Positions 1 through 9,215 are shown, counted from the stretch's first letter. The stretch: 64,000 nt of DNA from Clostridiales bacterium (GCA_023663185.1 JAMPHY010000011.1:52139-116138); one strand, 5' to 3'. The notes: generated from the sequence alone by a model not told the origin. Numbers and translations: made by a program.

Positions 1-1
1 G

Positions 2-3000
2 GGTACAGATAGTTCTACGCCGGATTCTATGTATAGAAAGGATAAAAATAATTATTTGGTTTTATCCGAAAGCGATTATTCAATGGGTGCTATTGGGGCA
101 AAGGCATTTGCCGGAGTGCAGAATGTAATTAATATGACAATTCCTACCATGATTAATTATATTGGAGATGAAGCGTTTCTTGAAGCAGGTCTGATTGAAA
201 GTATTGATATTGCAAATGTTAAACAGATAGGAAACAGGGCATTTAAGAATTGCTATCATTTGTCTAAAGTTGTTATGGGAGAGGGCGTTAATGATATTGG
301 ACAGGAATGTTTTGCCAATACCGCGATTTCCACGATAGCGTTACCGAGCTCAATCAGTGAGATAGGAAGCGGCGCGTTTGCGAACTGCAGCGATATGACG
401 GCTGTGGATTTCAGTAAGTTAAGCGGTTGTATTATTGATGATTATGCCTTCTTTAACTGTACTGCACTCAGGGAAGTTGATATGTCTAATGCCGGAATTA
501 CTCAAATACGTAATGCCGCATTTGCAGCGGATTCAGGAGTATTAGAGAAATTTACCTTCCCACAGAGAGATAATCTCATGAATGCAAAGGACAGTATCGG
601 CGACTATTTGTTTGCGGGACGTTCCAGCTTAAAAACCGTAATATTCCCGAAGAGCTACGGAAGTAATGCGAGAATCAGCACTAAATTACCAGACAATATG
701 TTCCACGGTTGTATCAATCTGGAATATGTAGAGTTTCCGGCTAATTATGTCAGCGCTCCGAATGCCTGTGCGTTTGTCAATTATGATCCAGAAAAGTTGT
801 TTAGAGATGTAAGAGGTTCTAAACTCTATGTAAGGGGACCGGCGGAACATAATGGGGCTCCGGATTCAGACGGTGATATAACGGCATATCCGCGTAAGTG
901 CACATGGGACGCCCTTACTGCCGATAATGGTTATAAGGTACCGTATTTATATATGGATTCGAGCGGAAAGGAATATTATGAAGTCAGCGACGGTAAGTAC
1001 CTGCTTTGTATTCAGAAGAATGCGGACGGACAGACCGGAACGCTTGTTTCGTGTAAATTTAAACCAAGAAGCGCTGAAAGAAATATTAACTTGACAATAC
1101 CGGCAATGGTCGGAGATACAAAGGTAACGGCTATTGCATCAAATTGTTTTAGCGATAAGAAGCTTAATGGTGAGGTAGTATCGCTGACGATTGAGGACGA
1201 ATCCGTTTCTACGATTGCTGACAGCGTATTTAAAGGCTGGCCTAAGCTTGCCAAAGTATATATAGGCAACTCGATTACATCGATAGGAAGAGAAGCGTTT
1301 GCAGATTGCAATAATCTCGTGGACGTTACATTTAATTCGCCGCTGAATAATAATCATGCGGGCTTTACGATAGGTACGGATGCTTTTAAGACCGGAAGTT
1401 CCAGACTGACATTCCACGGCGATATAGTAGAAGGTTATGCGCCGTTTGAATGGGCGACTGACCCTAATAATATTATTAAGCAGCCTGAGGGTATTCGTGT
1501 ATGTTATAAGAGTCTTACGCCTACATACCTTACTGTAATGTATAATCCTAATACTGAGCTTGTTACTTTATTGGATTATCCTAAATACAATCAGGTAAGC
1601 GATGTGCTTAATGAAGTGCATGAGCGTGAGTTCTATGATTCCGACGGAAAGCGGATATATAATTCATATGAGGATATGATGGAGCAGCGTTCATATGCAG
1701 ATTATAGCGACGGATATTATGACGGTAACAGAACGGCTTTTGCGAACGCATGGAAAAACGCACTTACGCCGGCAGACAGAGAGGCTCTTTATGAGTCTGA
1801 TGATTATGGACCGTGGATAAATCCTGATTTCTGTAATCCCAAGAGTGATTTATATTGGGAGAAAAAATGGGTTACTTCATCAAGTGGCGGCGGAAACACA
1901 GAGAATACTGATCCTGATAACACCAGTAGCGGAAGTACGGGTACTGATCCTGACAATACTAGCGGTGGAAGCACGGAGAACTCCGGTGAAAATAATGGTG
2001 GAGAAGGCGATGGTAGTGATGTTTCAGCCATAAATAAGCTTGCCGACTGGTTGTTTGAGCCTATTGTCGCTTATGCGGCGGACGTAGATCCAGTACCGTA
2101 TTATTCTCGTTCCGGTAACGAGTACGACGTAGTAAAATATTCGGAAATGACGAACAGGAAGCCGTGGCAGACTACAACATCGGAAGCTGATGCATTGATC
2201 AATGCAACCAAAACGATAGTTGTTCCTGCCGGAGTAGATTCCATCGATGTATACGGATATTATAATAATCTGGATATAGACGGCAACGAACTTGAAGTAA
2301 AAGCAGCGGATAACCTTGAGAATGCTAAACAGTATTTGACAGGTGCATATGGTTGTTGGGATACAGATACCATCAAGATGTATACTCTTGAGTCCGTGAA
2401 GGACGAGGATAATATTAACAGCGTTCCGGGACTTTTCAGTGGTAATTATGACGATAAGGCGGGAGAAGGCAAAGAAGAACGCACAAGAGGAAACGACCGA
2501 ATTATAAGCGTGACCTTGAACAGCGTAAAATATCTGCCGGATTATGCCTTCGATAGCTGCGAGCAGTTGACTTCGGTTATTCTTGGACCGGATTGTGCGG
2601 ATATCGGCACGGCGCCGTTCCGTGGCTGCCATTCATTGAAGGCGGTAGGAGATAACGATTATTATAAGACTAATAACGGTATAGTTTATTCTGTAAATCC
2701 GGACGGAAGCTATACGATTGAAGAATGTCTGTGGGCGAGAGGTCTTGCAGGCGGAGTTGGCGAGGCGCAGGTAAGCCTTTCCACAGATGAAAATCTGGGT
2801 ATGGTAAGTACAATCAAAGACGGTGCGTTTGAAGACTGCGATAATATAACGCTGGTTGACTTAACTAATACGGCGGGACTGGTTGATATACCTGACAGAT
2901 GTTTCAAGAACTGTGATAATCTTAACAGAATATGGCTGCCGGGTACTGTAAACAGTATTGGTGAAGAGGCATTTGCAGGGGCTAATCAGCTTAGCGAACT

Positions 3001-4552
3001 GCAGATTCCGGGTAAAGAAGTATTTATTTCGGGCAATGCGTTTGACACTAATAAGTTAGCGACTACAAGCGTATATACATCGGAGGATTCATCAGCAAAA
3101 AGATATGTTGATACTTACGGGAGACAATATAAGCTTGAATGGCATAAGAAGGATAACTGGCGTGTTATCTTCTTGGACGCTGATTTACAGCAGATAGGCA
3201 AAGAGCAGGTTGTTGATGATGGCGCTTATGCGGAAATACCGGAGGATCCGGTAAAAGAGGACTGGGTATTTGATAAATGGCTTGGAACTAATAATGCGGA
3301 TCCCAAGAATCCTATTCATGCTGATACAACTTTCGTAGCGACAGGTTATTCCACAAGCTCTATGGTGGACGGTAAATATACGGTTGACTTTATGGATCAG
3401 GTTGACGGCACTATATTCAGTACTCAGCTTGTAGAACCGGGTGGAGATGCGATTATACCTCAGGCTCCGACGCATGCAGGATATACCTTCCTTAGATACG
3501 GAGGTGATTCGCTTACTAATATTCAGAAGAACTCGATAGCGCTTGCCATGTACAGCGGCGGTACGGGAACAGGCGTTAATGGCGGAAACGGCACGACAAG
3601 CGGTTCGTCTTCGTCTACGCAGACCAGTAGTAATTCCAGTAGTTCAGGCAGCTCGACCTCTTCATCGACGTCAGATGGTGCTAGAAGTGTCAGCAAGTAT
3701 ACCGTAACCGTTATCAACGGAAGCGGAAGCGGTACTTATGATGCAGGAAGCACTGTAATAATAGCTGCGAATACGCCTGCAACTGGAAAAGTATTTAAGA
3801 ATTGGACTACGGAATCACCGGGAGTAACGTTTGCAAGCGTAAGTCTTTCGGCAACTACGTTTATAATGCCGGATAATAACGTAACAGTTACGGCTAATTA
3901 TGTGACCGGTTCAAGCAATACATTGACAGGCGTTTCAACTAATGGAAATACCGGCAATAATAGTAACAACGGCAATACAAGAGTAGATATTACCAAGCCG
4001 GGTATCAGTAATAAGGATTTGGCTACGGCGAAGGTCAACGGCTCGACAGATAACTTTGTTGTAAAGATTTCCGAGACGCCGGAGGCGACGCAGGCGGTAA
4101 TGAATGCGTTGACTAATAAATACGGCAATCTTGACAGTGTGCTGTATTATGCGATGGATATCAGTCTGTATGACTCTACGGGTACGGTAAAGATTTCCGA
4201 TACTACAGGACTGACAGTGGATATTACCATTCCGATACCTGACGCATTGACTGTCTTTGGCGGTAATAACATGGCTGGCGCAGTAGTAGCAAACGACCAA
4301 CTGGAAGATTTGAGCGAGCGCTTCTCGACGATTAACGGCGTGCCTTGCATAAGCTTTACGGCGACTCACTTCTCACCGTATACGGTTTATGTTAATACAC
4401 AGCAGCTTTCAGACGGCGCGCTTGATATAACGCCGAAGACCGGAGATCCGATTCATCCGAAGTGGTTCTTGTCGCTTGGTCTTGCATGTATGTCCGTAAT
4501 ACTGTTTATGAAGAAGGACAAAAAGCCTGTAAAAGTTAGAGCCCAAAAATAG
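2..4552 (+). CDS. Partial surface-anchored BspA-type leucine-rich-repeat protein
   Basis: The frame is already open at base 2, and no ribosome binding site precedes the first Met at base 29, so this is the 3' part of a longer gene (1,516 residues present). BspA/LRR_5 repeats, with the recurring pattern AFxxCxxLxxV, fill roughly 60-800, 1090-1430 and 2490-3060. They are followed by two InlB B-type (Listeria-Bacteroides) repeats at about 3160-3300 and 3370-3500, a Ser/Thr/Gly linker (3590-3680), a divergent InlB B-repeat (3690-3905) and a C-terminal module ending in HFSPYTVY. The tail is PKTGDPIHPKW, a hydrophobic helix and a Lys-rich end, which resembles a sortase-type anchor with a variant motif. 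An extracellular adhesin or host-glycan contact protein is inferred, not shown. A paralogue starts 23 bases downstream. Confidence 0.88.
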   Translation, partial: GTDSSTPDSMYRKDKNNYLVLSESDYSMGAIGAKAFAGVQNVINMTIPTMINYIGDEAFLEAGLIESIDIANVKQIGNRAFKNCYHLSKVVMGEGVNDIGQECFANTAISTIALPSSISEIGSGAFANCSDMTAVDFSKLSGCIIDDYAFFNCTALREVDMSNAGITQIRNAAFAADSGVLEKFTFPQRDNLMNAKDSIGDYLFAGRSSLKTVIFPKSYGSNARISTKLPDNMFHGCINLEYVEFPANYVSAPNACAFVNYDPEKLFRDVRGSKLYVRGPAEHNGAPDSDGDITAYPRKCTWDALTADNGYKVPYLYMDSSGKEYYEVSDGKYLLCIQKNADGQTGTLVSCKFKPRSAERNINLTIPAMVGDTKVTAIASNCFSDKKLNGEVVSLTIEDESVSTIADSVFKGWPKLAKVYIGNSITSIGREAFADCNNLVDVTFNSPLNNNHAGFTIGTDAFKTGSSRLTFHGDIVEGYAPFEWATDPNNIIKQPEGIRVCYKSLTPTYLTVMYNPNTELVTLLDYPKYNQVSDVLNEVHEREFYDSDGKRIYNSYEDMMEQRSYADYSDGYYDGNRTAFANAWKNALTPADREALYESDDYGPWINPDFCNPKSDLYWEKKWVTSSSGGGNTENTDPDNTSSGSTGTDPDNTSGGSTENSGENNGGEGDGSDVSAINKLADWLFEPIVAYAADVDPVPYYSRSGNEYDVVKYSEMTNRKPWQTTTSEADALINATKTIVVPAGVDSIDVYGYYNNLDIDGNELEVKAADNLENAKQYLTGAYGCWDTDTIKMYTLESVKDEDNINSVPGLFSGNYDDKAGEGKEERTRGNDRIISVTLNSVKYLPDYAFDSCEQLTSVILGPDCADIGTAPFRGCHSLKAVGDNDYYKTNNGIVYSVNPDGSYTIEECLWARGLAGGVGEAQVSLSTDENLGMVSTIKDGAFEDCDNITLVDLTNTAGLVDIPDRCFKNCDNLNRIWLPGTVNSIGEEAFAGANQLSELQIPGKEVFISGNAFDTNKLATTSVYTSEDSSAKRYVDTYGRQYKLEWHKKDNWRVIFLDADLQQIGKEQVVDDGAYAEIPEDPVKEDWVFDKWLGTNNADPKNPIHADTTFVATGYSTSSMVDGKYTVDFMDQVDGTIFSTQLVEPGGDAIIPQAPTHAGYTFLRYGGDSLTNIQKNSIALAMYSGGTGTGVNGGNGTTSGSSSSTQTSSNSSSSGSSTSSSTSDGARSVSKYTVTVINGSGSGTYDAGSTVIIAANTPATGKVFKNWTTESPGVTFASVSLSATTFIMPDNNVTVTANYVTGSSNTLTGVSTNGNTGNNSNNGNTRVDITKPGISNKDLATAKVNGSTDNFVVKISETPEATQAVMNALTNKYGNLDSVLYYAMDISLYDSTGTVKISDTTGLTVDITIPIPDALTVFGGNNMAGAVVANDQLEDLSERFSTINGVPCISFTATHFSPYTVYVNTQQLSDGALDITPKTGDPIHPKWFLSLGLACMSVILFMKKDKKPVKVRAQK

Positions 4553-4575
4553 CATAAGATACATAGGGGGCGCCT

Positions 4576-7287
4576 ATGGGAAAAAAGATTAGTAAGGCAT
4601 TAGGAGCTGTTTTGATGGCGATAGCGATTGCCGTTACACAGATACCTGTTCCAGATGTAGAAGCGGTGGATACCGCTTCTGCATCTGAATTTCAAATGTC
4701 GGGAACAACGTTAGTTAAGTACAACGGCACGGCTGCGAACGTGTCTATTTCTGATTATGTGGAAAAAATAGAGTCGCAGGCGTTTGCAGGAAATGAGTAT
4801 GTGCAGAGTGTAGTAATCGGCAGCAATGTAGAGAGTATCGGTACGGCGGCGTTTGAGGACTGTAGCGCGCTTACTTCGGTATCTATACCGGATTCAGTTC
4901 TGTCCATAGGGAGCGCAGCGTTTGCCGACTGTCCTAATCTTAAGGAAGTAGGCATAGGCAAAGGACTTGAAACCTTAGGCAACGGCGCTTTTGCAGGAGA
5001 TATCAGGCTAAAGAGCGTCAATATAAGCAGTGAAAATCCATATTTTACATGTTATGATGGTGCAATCTATAGTAAAGTAGACGGTGGGATTTTGTATGAC
5101 GTACTTTCGGGAAGGCAGGAAAAAAGCTATACGATGCCCTCTAGTGTCAACAAAATAATGCCATATGCTTTCTGGGGAGACAGATTTCTTGAAAATGTCG
5201 CGATAAGCGGCAATGTATCGGAAATATCCGCATATGCTTTTTCTAACTGTTCTAATCTTAAAAATGTAGATATTCCCTATTCAGTAAGAACAATAGGCAT
5301 GAAGGCGTTTGAGAATTGTATCAGGCTGCGCAATATTACGATACCTATTTCTGTCGGTACGATTCACAGCACGGCGTTTGACGGCTGTACGAAGCTTACG
5401 ATTGACGCTGTACCGGGCAGCACCGCGAAGTCGTTTGCGGATAATCTGGTGCTTGAAGATATAGACGTATCTGAATATGAGGATACGGACTTAGATACTA
5501 TAAACGATATCGGCGCTGATACGTCGGATACGGATAATTCGAGCAGCGATGTGCCATTGGATTATTATCATGAGGTGACTCATATTAATTCGATGGAGGA
5601 CGAAGAGGAGGATTCCGTTAAGGGCAAGGCTAAAATTGTTGGCAGTCAGGTCTTTGTTTTTGTCGATAATACCGCGGCGACGGTTAATTCCGGCGTACCG
5701 GATTTAAGTAATGTAGAAGGCGTGGTTTTCGGCGAGACCGGAGAAACGATAAGCGATATTGACAATAGTGTTGTAAAGGGAAGCTCTTTCCCAAAATACG
5801 AGATTATAGATAATAAAGTTATTGCTAATCAGGCGTATTACAATAACAAGAGTGAAGATATTGCGATACCGGATACAATTACGGAGATAGGCGAGTTTGC
5901 TTTTGCAAGGTCGAAGATTACTTCTGCCAAGCTTCCGGAAGGTCTTACGAAAATAGGATATGCGGCTTTTTATCATTGCGACGGATTGACTGATGTAGTC
6001 ATTCCTTCTACGGTGACGGAAATAGGATCTTCGGCTTTTGATAAGACGCCGTGGCTTCAGGATTGGGAGCAGAACGGAGCAGGTGATTTTCTAATAGTCG
6101 GAGATGGTATTTTGCTTAAATACCGTGGCAGTAACGCCGATGTAACGATACCCGATGGAGTAAAAACGATAGGCGCGGGCGCGTTTTCCGGCAATTCGGG
6201 CATTAAGAAGGTTATTTTCCCAAACAGCGTAGAAATTATAGGCGAAGGGGCGTTCTCAGGCTGCAGCAATTTATCGGATATAGAAGGCGGTAATTCATTA
6301 AGGAAAATCAGCGACAGGGCGTTTGCAGGCTGTCCAATGCAAACCATAATAATTCCGGAGTCTGTGGAGGAGATAGGACTTAAGGCTTTTGCGGTAGCGG
6401 ATTCTGTAAAAAAGGCAAATATTGGGACCGTGATTTTTGAAGGTTCTTCTCTGCCTGTTCTTACGTATGAAGCTTCTTCCTGTAAATTATATAATGATTC
6501 ATATATGGGGCTTGCATTTGAAGGCGTGAATACTGCGATTATACCTGATGATGTTGAGGATTTGGAAGGCACGATTTTAGATGAGCGCGTATATGGTTTC
6601 AGAGGCGTAATCAGCAGCGAGAGTGGCAGCTTTTCGCGGGATACTTCTATGGTATCGGTTGATTTGGAAAGAGAGTTAGAAGCAATAGGACCGTCTGTTA
6701 CAGTCAGCGTAAGCGGTAATTCATTAGACGCTGCAGAAGACGCAAGCGCGTCATTGGACGGAGCTGAATCCACATATTTACTTAATATAATGGAAAGCGA
6801 AGAGGCAAAGGATACCATTCTTGAAGCATACGGTAAGCTGTATGGGGATAATATGCCCTCTAATTTATCAGCATATGACATAACTCTGTATGATATGAAA
6901 ACAGCGGTTCCTATTATAAGTCTTGGCAGACAGAAGATTGAGATTACTATTCCTTTACCTGAGGGAATGGTCGAAGAAAATCTGCATGTTATCTGTACGG
7001 ACGCAAACGGACAGCTAGAAGAGGTGGGAAGCAGCGTATTTTCCACAAACGGTGTGGAATATTTGACATTTTCATCGAATCATTTTTCACCGTATGCGAT
7101 ATATAATTATGCGTCGGGCGAAGCGGTTTCCATAGTTGACGGTAAGGCGGTATTTTCTACGGGAAATAAAGATGCGTCTCCTAATACCGGCGACAATAGT
7201 ATCCACCCGAAATGGATTCTCTGCATAGGTTTTCTCTTCACAGGTCTTGCCCTGTTCTTTTATGGCGGTAAGCAAAGAAAGGCTTAA
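4576..7287 (+). CDS. Surface-anchored BspA-type leucine-rich-repeat protein
   Basis: This 903-residue protein begins with a signal peptide (Lys-rich start, hydrophobic residues 8-22, likely cleavage near residues 30-37). BspA/LRR_5 repeats follow in two blocks, about residues 50-280 and 410-640, separated by an acidic Asp/Glu/Ser stretch. Residues 740-850 match the C-terminal module of the upstream gene, ending HFSPYAIY, and the end is SPNTGDNSIHPKW, a transmembrane helix and a basic tail. The start is fixed by a G-rich ribosome binding site just before ATG 4576. With only 23 bases separating it from the upstream paralogue, co-transcription is likely. A secreted, wall- or membrane-anchored binding protein is inferred; no sortase is encoded in the window. 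Confidence 0.88.
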   Translation: MGKKISKALGAVLMAIAIAVTQIPVPDVEAVDTASASEFQMSGTTLVKYNGTAANVSISDYVEKIESQAFAGNEYVQSVVIGSNVESIGTAAFEDCSALTSVSIPDSVLSIGSAAFADCPNLKEVGIGKGLETLGNGAFAGDIRLKSVNISSENPYFTCYDGAIYSKVDGGILYDVLSGRQEKSYTMPSSVNKIMPYAFWGDRFLENVAISGNVSEISAYAFSNCSNLKNVDIPYSVRTIGMKAFENCIRLRNITIPISVGTIHSTAFDGCTKLTIDAVPGSTAKSFADNLVLEDIDVSEYEDTDLDTINDIGADTSDTDNSSSDVPLDYYHEVTHINSMEDEEEDSVKGKAKIVGSQVFVFVDNTAATVNSGVPDLSNVEGVVFGETGETISDIDNSVVKGSSFPKYEIIDNKVIANQAYYNNKSEDIAIPDTITEIGEFAFARSKITSAKLPEGLTKIGYAAFYHCDGLTDVVIPSTVTEIGSSAFDKTPWLQDWEQNGAGDFLIVGDGILLKYRGSNADVTIPDGVKTIGAGAFSGNSGIKKVIFPNSVEIIGEGAFSGCSNLSDIEGGNSLRKISDRAFAGCPMQTIIIPESVEEIGLKAFAVADSVKKANIGTVIFEGSSLPVLTYEASSCKLYNDSYMGLAFEGVNTAIIPDDVEDLEGTILDERVYGFRGVISSESGSFSRDTSMVSVDLERELEAIGPSVTVSVSGNSLDAAEDASASLDGAESTYLLNIMESEEAKDTILEAYGKLYGDNMPSNLSAYDITLYDMKTAVPIISLGRQKIEITIPLPEGMVEENLHVICTDANGQLEEVGSSVFSTNGVEYLTFSSNHFSPYAIYNYASGEAVSIVDGKAVFSTGNKDASPNTGDNSIHPKWILCIGFLFTGLALFFYGGKQRKA

Positions 7288-7347
7288 AATATAAATTAAT
7301 ATAACTAAACGTTGATATAGACAAGAATTAAGATAGCGAACATAAAC

Positions 7348-7388
7348 AAAACTTCCGGCATAAAATATGAAAAAAGTCGGGAGTTTTT
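7348..7388 (+). terminator. Hairpin with T-run that contains the next gene's ribosome binding site
   Basis: A 12-bp stem (7348-7359 with 7376-7387, two G-U pairs) has a 16-base loop and ends in TTTTT. It looks like the intrinsic terminator of the LRR gene pair. Its right arm contains GGGAG (7379-7383), the only ribosome binding site for the protease start at 7390, so a transcript crossing it would fold that site away. Confidence 0.65.
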
Positions 7389-7389
7389 A

Positions 7390-8280
7390 ATGTATCGCGT
7401 TAGAAAACAATTAGGCTGCAGTGACAGGCTGCAGCAATCGTGCAGTGGTAATCCGGTGACGGTAGCGATTTTGGACACAGGCATCTATATGCATCCCGAT
7501 TTATCGGGAAGGATAGTGGAGTTTAAAGATTTTGTCAACTATAAAAGCAGAATTTATGATGATAGCGGACATGGAACCCATATTGCAGGTTGCGTCGGGG
7601 GGAGCGGCGTTATATCAGCCGAAAGATATAAGGGCATAGCTCCGCAATGCTTTTTCTGTATAGGGAAGGTTTTAGACAGCAATGGTGATGGAACAATCGA
7701 AAGTATGTATCACGGAATGATGTGGGTATTGCAGAATCGTGTCAATTATAATATCAGAGTCTTAAATATATCGGTCGGTATAGGTGAACTCCGTGAAGAG
7801 AGAAAAATTGAAGAATTATTGGATATTATTGAAGCAGTCTGGCGTTCGGGCATTGTCGTAGTATGCGCGGCAGGTAACGCAGGACCAAAAGAAGGTACGA
7901 TATCTCCGTTAGGAAACAGTCGTTATGTAATCACGGTAGGCTGTCATGAAGGGGGATATTTCGGGAACAAGAAAGGTTTATGTGAAAATTATTCGGGGCG
8001 GGGAGACAATGATATATTATATAGAAAACCTGATGTGGTAGCGCCGGGGACGGATATTATGTCCTGTAGTAACAGAGGCAGCTATTATGTAAAAAAGAGC
8101 GGAACTTCGATGGCGACTCCGATTGTCTCAGGTGCGGCGGCGCTGCTTCTGCAAAAATATCCTGACCTTAATAATAACCAAGTCAAGCGGAAAATCATCT
8201 ATAGTGCTAAGGATTTGGGAGAACCATGGAATAAACAGGGCTGGGGTATGTTGGATATTGGTAGACTTATACGAGGATAA
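7390..8280 (+). CDS. Subtilisin-like (S8 family) serine protease, cytoplasmic type
   Basis: The catalytic triad of the S8 family is visible: Asp29 in ILDTG, His61 in HGTHIAG and Ser240 in GTSMATP, with the oxyanion Asn163 in AAGNAGP. At 296 residues the protein is only the peptidase domain. There is no signal peptide and no recognisable inhibitory propeptide, which resembles intracellular subtilisins or short Clostridia subtilases. ATG 7390 is preferred because GGGAG lies six bases upstream and the next in-frame Met is too close to the catalytic Asp. It follows two surface LRR genes in the same direction, but the hairpin between them suggests separate expression. The substrate cannot be read from the sequence. 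Confidence 0.92.
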   Translation: MYRVRKQLGCSDRLQQSCSGNPVTVAILDTGIYMHPDLSGRIVEFKDFVNYKSRIYDDSGHGTHIAGCVGGSGVISAERYKGIAPQCFFCIGKVLDSNGDGTIESMYHGMMWVLQNRVNYNIRVLNISVGIGELREERKIEELLDIIEAVWRSGIVVVCAAGNAGPKEGTISPLGNSRYVITVGCHEGGYFGNKKGLCENYSGRGDNDILYRKPDVVAPGTDIMSCSNRGSYYVKKSGTSMATPIVSGAAALLLQKYPDLNNNQVKRKIIYSAKDLGEPWNKQGWGMLDIGRLIRG

Positions 8281-8304
8281 TTTCTGTTACGGAAACGCAA
8301 TATA

Positions 8305-8333
8305 TTGACATATTTAATTAAAAATCGTATAAT
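8305..8333 (+). promoter_or_regulatory. Strong sigma-A promoter of the structured RNA / nuclease locus
   Basis: TTGACA (8305-8310), a 17-base spacer and TATAAT (8328-8333) match the consensus exactly. Transcription would start near 8340, immediately before the structured RNA. Confidence 0.88.
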
Positions 8334-8339
8334 AATAGT

Positions 8340-8516
8340 GTAAAGACAGGCAACGGTGAGTGTCTGTCAGGTGTTGAGATAAGATGTTGCGTCAGCGAGC
8401 CGCGTCTTATTGAGCCTTTGAAGGGTTGTATGTAGACCTCAAGCTGACTTTATGCGTGCAGGACGCGCAGACAGAAAACATTCAGAAGAGCTCTGTTTTA
8501 TACAGGGCTTTTCTTT
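8340..8516 (+). ncRNA. Structured RNA of unknown class ahead of a nuclease-domain gene
   Basis: Between the promoter and the next gene lies about 175 bases that fold into a branched structure. The visible helices are: outer TGTCTG (8361-8366) with CAGACA (8468-8473); GTCAG/TTGAG (8367-8379) with CTCAA/CTGAC (about 8438-8448); a long hairpin closed by ATAAGA and TCTTAT (8379-8411); a short hairpin CCTT/AAGG (about 8415-8424); and GCGTG/CGCGC (about 8453-8468). The RNA ends in a clear intrinsic terminator, 18 bases before the start codon of the nuclease-domain gene. I do not recognise a known riboswitch, SRP, 6S or T-box signature. Either a leader that controls read-through or a free small RNA is possible. 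Confidence 0.7.
8486..8516 (+). terminator. Intrinsic terminator closing the structured RNA
   Basis: AAGAGCTCTG (8486-8495) pairs with CAGGGCTTTT (8503-8512) around a 7-base loop, with a T-rich tail. It sits between the RNA and the ribosome binding site of the downstream gene, so expression of that gene needs read-through. Confidence 0.8.
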
Positions 8517-8533
8517 ATAATACGGAGGATTTT

Positions 8534-9115
8534 ATGGATAAATTACAGGAACGTGCATTGACATTTAACGAACTAATGAAATATCAGTATGACATCAAGC
8601 TTGGCAAAAAAGGTAAATTATATGAGTTTACTATCGACTTTCAACCGAGTGATTTTTTTCATTTGATTGGGCTGCAAAAACTCATAGACTTGCGGTTTCT
8701 CAAACGCTCTGCTGAACATATCTTTAATGAGTGCTTAAAAGGAAATATTACATATTCAATGATTGCGGCAAGCCAGTATTTTGATGAACTTGGTTATAGA
8801 TTTGAATATTTCAATCAGCTTGAAAACATATTAGACAGCAATAATCTTATTTTCAAATTCAATAAAAACTCAATGCAAATCTATTCAAAGATTATAGCTG
8901 ATTATATGTTAAAACATACAAGAGATGATTTAATTTTCTATTTATTCATCGAGCAAAGAAATAAATCAAATACTCAGTTTTGTAAATCATTTTTTGAAAA
9001 CAGCGTTATCGATTATTCGCGAGGTCAGACAAATTTGACCTTGCTGTATAAAGGAAAAATAAATATCAGAACAGGCGAAAGAGAAATAAAATTTGATAGG
9101 CTTACACAGGGGTGA
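8534..9115 (+). CDS. PBECR4-like (BECR-fold) putative nuclease-domain protein
   Basis: This 193-residue soluble protein resembles the PBECR4 family (phage-Barnase-EndoU-ColicinE5/D-RelE-like nuclease 4). The main resemblance is the early segment FTIDFQPSDFFHLIGLQKL followed by a helical middle and a C-terminal beta-rich part. Such proteins are predicted RNA-cleaving toxins or effectors; activity here is inference. ATG 8534 is chosen because GGAGG lies six bases upstream; the frame extends to a TTG at 8426, but that would run through the structured RNA and its terminator. It has no partner gene of its own: upstream is a promoter, a structured RNA and a terminator, and downstream another promoter starts a GntR gene. 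No antitoxin protein is visible. The family call is from motif memory and needs a profile search. Confidence 0.6.
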   Translation: MDKLQERALTFNELMKYQYDIKLGKKGKLYEFTIDFQPSDFFHLIGLQKLIDLRFLKRSAEHIFNECLKGNITYSMIAASQYFDELGYRFEYFNQLENILDSNNLIFKFNKNSMQIYSKIIADYMLKHTRDDLIFYLFIEQRNKSNTQFCKSFFENSVIDYSRGQTNLTLLYKGKINIRTGEREIKFDRLTQG

Positions 9116-9123
9116 ACTGTTAC

Positions 9124-9152
9124 TTGACATAAGAGACAAGATTGTATACAAT
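9124..9152 (+). promoter_or_regulatory. Promoter with overlapping GntR/FadR-type operator
   Basis: TTGACA (9124-9129), a 17-base spacer and TACAAT (9147-9152) form a promoter for the GntR gene. The perfect palindrome ATTGTATACAAT (9141-9152) covers the -10 box and fits the TNGTNNNACNA core bound by FCD-type GntR regulators, so autoregulation is likely. Confidence 0.8.
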
Positions 9153-9215
9153 TATACGAGGCAGGGTTGCCCGTTAGGGTGGCTGTAAAGCTGTGAAAGG
9201 AGTATATTTATTGTC

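Noticed and set aside
6057-7046. Long open frame on the - strand (329 codons) inside the second LRR gene
   Set aside because: It mirrors the repeat structure of the + strand gene, has no ribosome binding site and encodes a low-complexity Ser/Pro/Ile-rich product; the + strand gene has clear domains.
8340-8516. 6S RNA, SRP RNA, tmRNA or T-box assignment for the structured RNA
   Set aside because: The conserved sequence signatures of these RNAs (SRP GGAAGC region, T-box TGGNACCGCG, tmRNA tRNA-like ends) are absent, and the fold is branched rather than a single bulged rod.
8426-8533. N-terminal extension of the PBECR4-like gene from a TTG
   Set aside because: It would be translated through the structured RNA and its terminator; a better ATG with GGAGG exists at 8534.
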